This document shows positions 59,118 to 64,000 of a stretch of DNA of 64,000 nucleotides, one piece after another (positions within the stretch are counted from its first letter, which is position 1; each line of letters starts with the position of its first letter). The translations under genes and the position numbers were made by a program. Below the pieces are notes generated by a model, which did no database searches, was not told the DNA's origin, and worked only from the letters and a program-made list of their open reading frames with translations. Origin of the DNA: Asaia bogorensis (GTDB lineage Bacteria; Pseudomonadota; Alphaproteobacteria; Reyranellales; Reyranellaceae); NCBI GenBank assembly GCA_945889625.1, contig CAMDCE010000002.1, forward strand, positions 1 to 64,000, given 5' to 3'.

Positions 59118-60182
59118 CTACCGGCGGTCCACGGCCGCTGATGCGGCGGCCGAGGGCGCACCGGCAGTCGCCAGCCAGCCATCGACCATCTTGCGGAACT
59201 GGGTCGGGCCGGCATCGAGGCTGGTCGGCAGCATGCGGCGTTCCGGATCGAGATCGATCAGTTTCTGCTGTGCCTCGATGATCGTCTTGTCTTCGTAGAA
59301 GGCCGTCGTCGTCACGCCAAAAAGCCGCTCGAGCTTGCCCGCATCGATGTCGATTGCCCGCGTTCCGACGGCGTAGAAGTAGCGCGAGGCACGGCGGCCG
59401 ACCGGCGTCACCGCCTGCTCGTCGATGCGATAGAAGAGTGGTGCGGCGGCGGGCTCCTTGCCGCCGGCCTGGTCGGCGGCGCCCTGCGGATAGAACCCAG
59501 TGCGTTGCAGGAAGATGCCGGGAAACAGGAAGTCGTAGCTGTTCCACACATCGACCCGCTCGCCGAGCTTCTTCATGAAGCCGCGCGGCGGATGGTTGCG
59601 CAGCCAGCGCTGGAAACGCAGGCCGCGGTCCAGCGTGACGGCGCGCGGCCGCTCGTCGGCCCATTGCGGCATGTCGAGCCCCAGCGTCTTTTCGTGCGCA
59701 AAGGAAAGATGCGAGAGGTCGAGCAGGTTGTCGTCGATCAGCAGATAGTCCGCGTCGTAGTCGAGCGCACCCGCCATCAGGCGATAGCCGGGATCGTCGA
59801 GCGCCAGCGAGGGTGGGATCGACTTGGCATTGGCCGCCGCCGCATCGCCCATCCACACCCAGACCCAGCTGCCTACGATCTCGACGGGATAGCGCCGCAC
59901 GCAGGCACTTTGCGGGATCAGCTTCTGGCCGGGAATCTCGATGCACCTGCCGTCGGGTGCGAACTTCAGCCCGTGATACATGCAGCGCAGATCGTCGCCT
60001 TCGAGGCGCCCAAGCGACAGCGGCGCGAAGCGATGGCAGCACCGGTCTTCAAGGGCCACGATCTCGCCGCCGGCTCTGCGATAGAGCGCCAGCGGCTGGT
60101 CGATGATGGTGCGCGCATGGATGCGCCCCGGTTCCAGCTCGTGCAGCCAGGCGGCGACGTACCAGGCGTCGGTAACCCACAT
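59118..60182 (-). CDS. Rieske non-heme iron oxygenase, VanA-like
   Basis: 354 residues. Rieske [2Fe-2S] motif CxH...CxxH at C48, H50, C67, H70 (RCCHRF and CMYHGLKF). The mononuclear iron site is DDNLLDLSHLSFAHEKTLG with H158 and H163. Such oxygenases demethylate vanillate or open hydroxylated aromatics; this one needs a reductase not encoded nearby. The last gene of the DUF3300-DUF2950 operon, 26 bases downstream. Confidence 0.9.
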   Translation of the reverse strand: MWVTDAWYVAAWLHELEPGRIHARTIIDQPLALYRRAGGEIVALEDRCCHRFAPLSLGRLEGDDLRCMYHGLKFAPDGRCIEIPGQKLIPQSACVRRYPVEIVGSWVWVWMGDAAAANAKSIPPSLALDDPGYRLMAGALDYDADYLLIDDNLLDLSHLSFAHEKTLGLDMPQWADERPRAVTLDRGLRFQRWLRNHPPRGFMKKLGERVDVWNSYDFLFPGIFLQRTGFYPQGAADQAGGKEPAAAPLFYRIDEQAVTPVGRRASRYFYAVGTRAIDIDAGKLERLFGVTTTAFYEDKTIIEAQQKLIDLDPERRMLPTSLDAGPTQFRKMVDGWLATAGAPSAAASAAVDRR

Positions 60183-60208
60183 GCGCTCCTCCCGGGCAGA
60201 CGGCGCGC

Positions 60209-61129
60209 CTAGGGCGGCGTCAGGTCCGCCTTCTCCCAACCCTTTTCCGGGTTGAAGGCCGCGATCGACGTCGCGCGTTGCGCCGTCTCGGGCCCAAGGT
60301 CCTGCTGATAGACGATGCCGTTGTAACTGACGATGAAGGTCATCACGCCAGTGTCGCCGTAGCGCACCGGCCAGGCCATCGCGGCAAAGCCGCCGATCAT
60401 GCGGCCATTCACGAGGTAGTCGTGGGCGCCGCCCGGCGCCGCCGGCCCCTGGGCGTGGAGCAGGCGGAAGTTGTAGCCATAGTGGCCGCCCGGCGCGCTG
60501 CCGTCGGCTTGCGCGTTGGCGACCTGTGGGCCCAGCGGACTCGGCGGCTCGCCGGTCGCAGTCGGCCAATAGAGCCCGTCCTTGCGGCCGGGCGAGCTCG
60601 TCAGGCGGCGGGCATATTGCGGCCAGCCGGTCTTCATCGGGTCGAGCTCGACATATTCGTACTGCGCATCGACGATCGCCAGCAGCGTCTGGATCGCGCC
60701 CAGCTCGTCATAGCCGAAGGTCCGGGCCTGAATTTCCTTGTAGCCGGCCGCGACGTCGAAGCGCCATTCGGCGCCGTCCTTGACTATGGGGATCGGTAAA
60801 GTCCAGCCGGTCTTGCCGACCTCGACCGTCGCCTTGGTGCCGCCGGCGACCGAGACGACATGATTGTCATTCCACGCCGCAAGGTACTGGCTGCGCTCGC
60901 GGCCGGAATCGTCCTTGTCGCTCGGCACGAAATCGGTCCAGTCGCCGCCCAGCATGGCCGCCAGTGCCTTGCTGTCGGAGCGACGGACTGCGTCGGTGAA
61001 CGCTGCCGCCGCCGCCTCGGCGGTGGCGAAGCCCTGGAGCTTGGCGGCCTGCTGGGCCGCAGCCGCCGCGCCCAGCCCGGCGATGAAGACGTGGGCCAGA
61101 AGGCCGCGACGAAGAATGGGACTGCTCAT
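60209..61129 (-). CDS. DUF2950 exported protein
   Basis: 306 residues. Signal-like N-terminus (residues 1-25, LLAHVFIAGLGAAAAAQQ), then the DUF2950 core: FATAEAAAAAFTDAVRRSD, GWTLPIPIVKDGAEWRFD and RAMTFIVSYNGIVYQQDLGP. Proteins of this family sit next to DUF3300 genes in many proteobacteria, and function is unknown. ATGA overlap with the DUF3300 gene. Confidence 0.87.
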   Translation of the reverse strand: MSSPILRRGLLAHVFIAGLGAAAAAQQAAKLQGFATAEAAAAAFTDAVRRSDSKALAAMLGGDWTDFVPSDKDDSGRERSQYLAAWNDNHVVSVAGGTKATVEVGKTGWTLPIPIVKDGAEWRFDVAAGYKEIQARTFGYDELGAIQTLLAIVDAQYEYVELDPMKTGWPQYARRLTSSPGRKDGLYWPTATGEPPSPLGPQVANAQADGSAPGGHYGYNFRLLHAQGPAAPGGAHDYLVNGRMIGGFAAMAWPVRYGDTGVMTFIVSYNGIVYQQDLGPETAQRATSIAAFNPEKGWEKADLTPP

Positions 61130-62490
61130 CGCCGGCCTCCGTGTCCGCCGCCGCCGCCACGATGGCCGCCGCCGCCTCCGCCGTGAAAGCTGCGTCCGCC
61201 GCCGGAGGCGTGCCCGCGATTGGATTCATGGCGCGCCTGGGAGCCGTTGTGATGGACGCCGGCGAAGGCGTGATTACGGTTGTCGGCTCCTCGATTGCGA
61301 TTCTCAGCTTCTCGATTCCGGTTCTCGGCTTCTCGATTCCGATTCTCGGCTCCCCGGTTTTCGGCGGCGCGATTCTGATCGGCCGTGCGCGGCTCGCGCC
61401 CGGCGCCCTGCAGTCCACTGGTCCGCGGCGAGCGGTCGATCTGGCCACGGAAAGCCTGGCGCTGTCCGGCGGTGGGATGGTGCTGATGCTGGCCGTACTT
61501 CTGCCGGCTGCCAGGATCGCGGTAGGGCACGCCATGGCGATGCGCCGGATCGTGATTCCAGTGACCGTTGTGATTGGGATGGTCGCGGTTGTAGTTGTTG
61601 TTAATGCGGGTGACGTTGTTGTTGACGGTCGTGTAGCTGTTGCCGCCGTGCCAGCCACCCCAACCGCCCCAGCCCCAACCGCCGCCCCAGCCGCCGCCCC
61701 AGTTCCAGCCGCCGAACATGCCGAAGCCGATCCCGACACCGAGGCCGAACGCCAGGCCGCCCAGCAACGCCGCGCCGTAGTCCGGCGGCGGCGGGAAATA
61801 GGTCGGCGGATATTCGGGATAGGGCCATGGCCCATAGACGTTGGCCGGGTTGTAGTAGGGCACGTAGACCGTCTGCGGACTGGCCGGCTCGATCACGATC
61901 GCGGCCGGCGTGTTGGCCGGCGCGCCGGCGCTGGGCGGCTGCGTCGTGACCTTCATCTGCGGCGTGGTCTTGAGGTTGCCCGCGGTCTGGGCCTGCGCGC
62001 GCAGCCGCTGGACGGACGCGGCGACGTCGGACTGCTGGGCGATCATCGCGTCGCCAACTTTCTGGGTCCAGTCGAGCTTGCTGTTCATCATGGACAGGAC
62101 CGATGGGAAGGCCACTAGCGAGGTCACGCTGACATCCCAGCCCTTGTCCTTGACCGCCGTGATGGCGGCGTCGCCCTTGAGGTTGGGATTGGCCTGCGAC
62201 CAGCGCGCCGCCTCGACCACCTCGAGCGGATAGGTCGCCGCCATCAAAGTCTGCGCCAGCAACGCGTCGGGATAGAGGGCGATCGGCGCCATCATCTGGT
62301 CGAGCTGGGCGGCGGTGAAGGGCGGCGGAGAGGCCGCGGCGGTGGAGGTCGAAGCCGGCGTCGCCGGAGCGGAAGGTGCCGCCGGCGTGGCCGGTGCGGG
62401 CGTCGATGGCGGCGTCTGCGCCAAGAGTTCCCGAAGAGGTGTCAGCGCCACTACAGCCGTGGACAAAGCCACAAGCTCACGTCGTTTCAT
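61126..62490 (-). CDS. DUF3300 exported low-complexity protein
   Basis: 454 residues. Signal peptide, a Pro/Ala linker, then the folded DUF3300 part (~60-210: LDQMMAPIALYPDALLAQTLMAATYPLEVVEAARW). The rest is low complexity: a Gly/Trp-rich segment, a His/Asn-rich tract, a heptapeptide repeat AENRNRE (three or four times) and a Gly/His-rich end. It may act in the envelope as a scaffold or metal-binding filament. Function unknown. Confidence 0.87.
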   Translation of the reverse strand: MKRRELVALSTAVVALTPLRELLAQTPPSTPAPATPAAPSAPATPASTSTAAASPPPFTAAQLDQMMAPIALYPDALLAQTLMAATYPLEVVEAARWSQANPNLKGDAAITAVKDKGWDVSVTSLVAFPSVLSMMNSKLDWTQKVGDAMIAQQSDVAASVQRLRAQAQTAGNLKTTPQMKVTTQPPSAGAPANTPAAIVIEPASPQTVYVPYYNPANVYGPWPYPEYPPTYFPPPPDYGAALLGGLAFGLGVGIGFGMFGGWNWGGGWGGGWGWGGWGGWHGGNSYTTVNNNVTRINNNYNRDHPNHNGHWNHDPAHRHGVPYRDPGSRQKYGQHQHHPTAGQRQAFRGQIDRSPRTSGLQGAGREPRTADQNRAAENRGAENRNREAENRNREAENRNRGADNRNHAFAGVHHNGSQARHESNRGHASGGGRSFHGGGGGGHRGGGGGHGGRR

Positions 62491-62538
62491 GTTTTCCGCC
62501 TGCCCAGGAAGAACTTCCCGCCGGCATCCTAGTGCGGC

Positions 62539-62620
62539 TTCCGGTCAAATGGAACCGCGGAGCGGTTCAATCCGACCGGAAACTCGTTGAACGAAGCATC
62601 TGCTTTGGTTGCATGGTGTC
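62539..62620. repeat. TTCCGGTCAAATGG element, copy B
   Basis: TTCCGGTCAAATGGAACCGCGGAGCGGTTCAATCCGACCGGAA is followed by a TCGTTGAACGAAGCATCTGCTTTGGTTGCATGGT block. It matches copy A (41678-41807, other strand) over about 80 bases with scattered changes. It fills the gap between the cyclase and DUF3300 genes. Confidence 0.85.
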
Positions 62621-62671
62621 CCGCGCGCCGAGGCGGCGCCGCTTCAGCGCGCCGAAGACGGCACCGCTTTG

Positions 62672-64000
62672 TTACACCAGACGGTAGACGTCGACTGGCT
62701 CGTCGTGGCCCTTCACATGGCGTTGCTCGGGCGGCGGCGGCGTGATTCCGAGCGACTCGCGGTCCTTGACTGCGGCCAGCGTGCCGCCGCTCACCAGCAC
62801 CACCACCTCGTCGTCGGGCGTCATGAACTCCTTGCCGAGCTGCTCGAAGCGTTGGGCGATGTTGACCGTGTCGCCCACGACGGTGAAGTTGACCCGGCCC
62901 GGCGCGCCTATGTTGCCGACCACGGCGGGACCCGAATGCAGGCCGACGCGGACCCGGATCGGCAGCTCGCCGGCGGCGCGCCGCATCGCGTTGTCCTCGC
63001 GGATCACCCGGGCGATGGCCAGTGCGGCACGAATGGCCGAGTCGGCATGGTCCTCCTGACGCGACAGACCACCCCACACCGCCATCACCGAGTCGCCGAT
63101 GTATTTGTCGATCACCCCGTGCTCGTGCTCGATGCAGGCGCCGAGCAGGGCAAAATGATGATTGAGCAGGTCGGCGGTCTCCTGCTCCGGCAAGTCCTCG
63201 GCCTGCGGCGTGAACTCGACGATGTCGGTGAACATCACCGTGACGTTGCGCCGGCGCGAGGCGATACCGTCCTCGCCCAGCTCCATCAGCCGGAAGACCA
63301 GGCGGTGCGGCACGTAGGCACCGAACCATTTCAGCGCGCCGCGCGCCTTGTCGAGGCTGTGTGCGGCGTCGTCGATCTCGCGCAGGCGCGACCGCTTGTG
63401 CATCGGCTGGTCGAATTCCAGCCGCTGTATCGCCTCGGCGGCAGACGTGATGGTGCGGATCGAGCGCGCCATGCGGAGGCCGATCAGCAGCGCCAGCAGC
63501 AGCGCGACAGCCAGCGAGCCGCCGCCGACCATGGCGCCGTTCATCAGCCGGTCAAGGTCGGCGGTGGCGTCCTCGACGGGAAAGTATTGCCCGACCAGCC
63601 AGGGTTCGGGGCCATAGTGCGGCAGCGGGCGATAGACGAACACCCATTGCCGCCCCCCGGCTTCGACGACGTGGCCGAGCGCGCCAAGGGCACGGTCGAT
63701 CTGCGGACGGCGCATCGGCGGATCCCAGAACTTGGCCAGCACAGGATCGTCGACCTGCTTGATGGTGGGCAGTGGCTTGTTTTCGGAGAGGTCGAGGCCG
63801 CGCGGATCGACCAGCCGGGGATGGGCCAGCACATGATCGTGGTCGACCAGGATGAAATAGTTGCCGCCCCTTGGTTGGTTGGGATCGCGGATCAGGTAGG
63901 AAAGGTCGCCGACGGCAACGGTGGCGACCACGCCGCCGATGAAGGCGTCGTCGATGCGCCGCACCGGCGTGCGCACGTTGAGCACCGGCTGCTTCAGCGC
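62672..64000 (-). CDS. membrane adenylate/guanylate cyclase with extracytoplasmic sensor, 5' part cut
   Basis: The frame remains open to the window edge; at least 442 residues are seen. Order: a dCache-like periplasmic part (QVLN-type strand, GNYFILVDHDHVLAHPRLVD, YRPLPHYGPEPWLVGQYFP), a transmembrane helix (~165-187), a HAMP-like linker, and a class III cyclase domain with the metal Asps in VMFTDIVEFTP and KYIGDSVMAVWGG. It should make cAMP or cGMP in response to an external signal. The N-terminal transmembrane helix is probably beyond the window. Confidence 0.88.
   Translation of the reverse strand, partial: ALKQPVLNVRTPVRRIDDAFIGGVVATVAVGDLSYLIRDPNQPRGGNYFILVDHDHVLAHPRLVDPRGLDLSENKPLPTIKQVDDPVLAKFWDPPMRRPQIDRALGALGHVVEAGGRQWVFVYRPLPHYGPEPWLVGQYFPVEDATADLDRLMNGAMVGGGSLAVALLLALLIGLRMARSIRTITSAAEAIQRLEFDQPMHKRSRLREIDDAAHSLDKARGALKWFGAYVPHRLVFRLMELGEDGIASRRRNVTVMFTDIVEFTPQAEDLPEQETADLLNHHFALLGACIEHEHGVIDKYIGDSVMAVWGGLSRQEDHADSAIRAALAIARVIREDNAMRRAAGELPIRVRVGLHSGPAVVGNIGAPGRVNFTVVGDTVNIAQRFEQLGKEFMTPDDEVVVLVSGGTLAAVKDRESLGITPPPPEQRHVKGHDEPVDVYRLV

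Overview
This window looks like about 64 kb of chromosome from a high-GC alphaproteobacterium. The conserved minus-strand run ileS-lspA-DUF3035-M16-M16-pgi-mutL, the wealth of acyl-CoA, GST and tripartite-tricarboxylate receptor genes, and the dispersed GC-rich hairpin repeats suggest a Rhodospirillales or Reyranella-like soil or water bacterium. The genus is an inference. No origin, rRNA operon, CRISPR array or complete prophage is visible.

Layout. Positions 1-1590 are accessory: the 3' end of an IS3-type transposase, a staphylococcal-type nuclease with a rewritten C-terminus, and a small two-gene unit, ending at the 3' end of a tRNA-Thr(CGT). From 1.7 to 10.4 kb is core metabolism: lactate-type permease, HIBADH-type dehydrogenase, GST, racemase-like protein, ACT protein, AHL-lactonase-like hydrolase, ABC solute receptor and ferredoxin-NADP reductase. 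From 10.4 to 13.2 kb is a queF-queG queuosine pair followed by two unrecognised exported or membrane proteins. From 13.4 to 24 kb is a patchwork of cold-shock protein, 2-hydroxyacid dehydrogenase, a RepA-like ATPase operon, SRAP protein, PagL-like deacylase, alternative oxidase, TTT receptor and cyclase-TPR protein. This patchwork is studded with five copies of one palindromic repeat.

From 24 to 30 kb are tadA, a paired acyl-CoA dehydrogenase locus and a tightly overlapping peptidase-rluB-rsmD-phosphatase string. From 29.6 to 39.9 kb is the long housekeeping operon from ileS to mutL, joining tRNA charging, lipoprotein processing, M16 peptidases, sugar-phosphate isomerisation and mismatch repair. 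From 40 to 49.4 kb are signalling and small-molecule genes: cyclase, ribF, MaoC, phosphotransferase/DUF6285, ArsR, PaaI thioesterases, TauE exporter divergent from a LysR gene, DUF488 and a CPT-like kinase, ending in tRNA-Gln. From 49.4 to 58.3 kb are a flavin reductase, CHAD protein, CobW-type metallochaperone, MFS transporter, a TTT receptor plus a leaderless solute-binding protein, and polA. The right end holds a GST, a DUF3300-DUF2950-Rieske oxygenase operon and a membrane adenylate cyclase cut by the window edge.

Many neighbours share 4-bp ATGA/GTGA overlaps, so translational coupling is common. The most unusual content is the set of repeat families: GTCTCACC palindromes, TGTCRTCC elements, a ~100-bp TTCCGGTCAAATGG element and single-copy MITE-like palindromes. 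Several of them supply stop codons or terminators to genes. Also notable are proteins of known folds whose catalytic residues are replaced (racemase, SRAP). Nothing seen here proves a new defence or mobile system. The repeat-flanked RepA-like operon at 15.6-17.1 kb is the best candidate for one.
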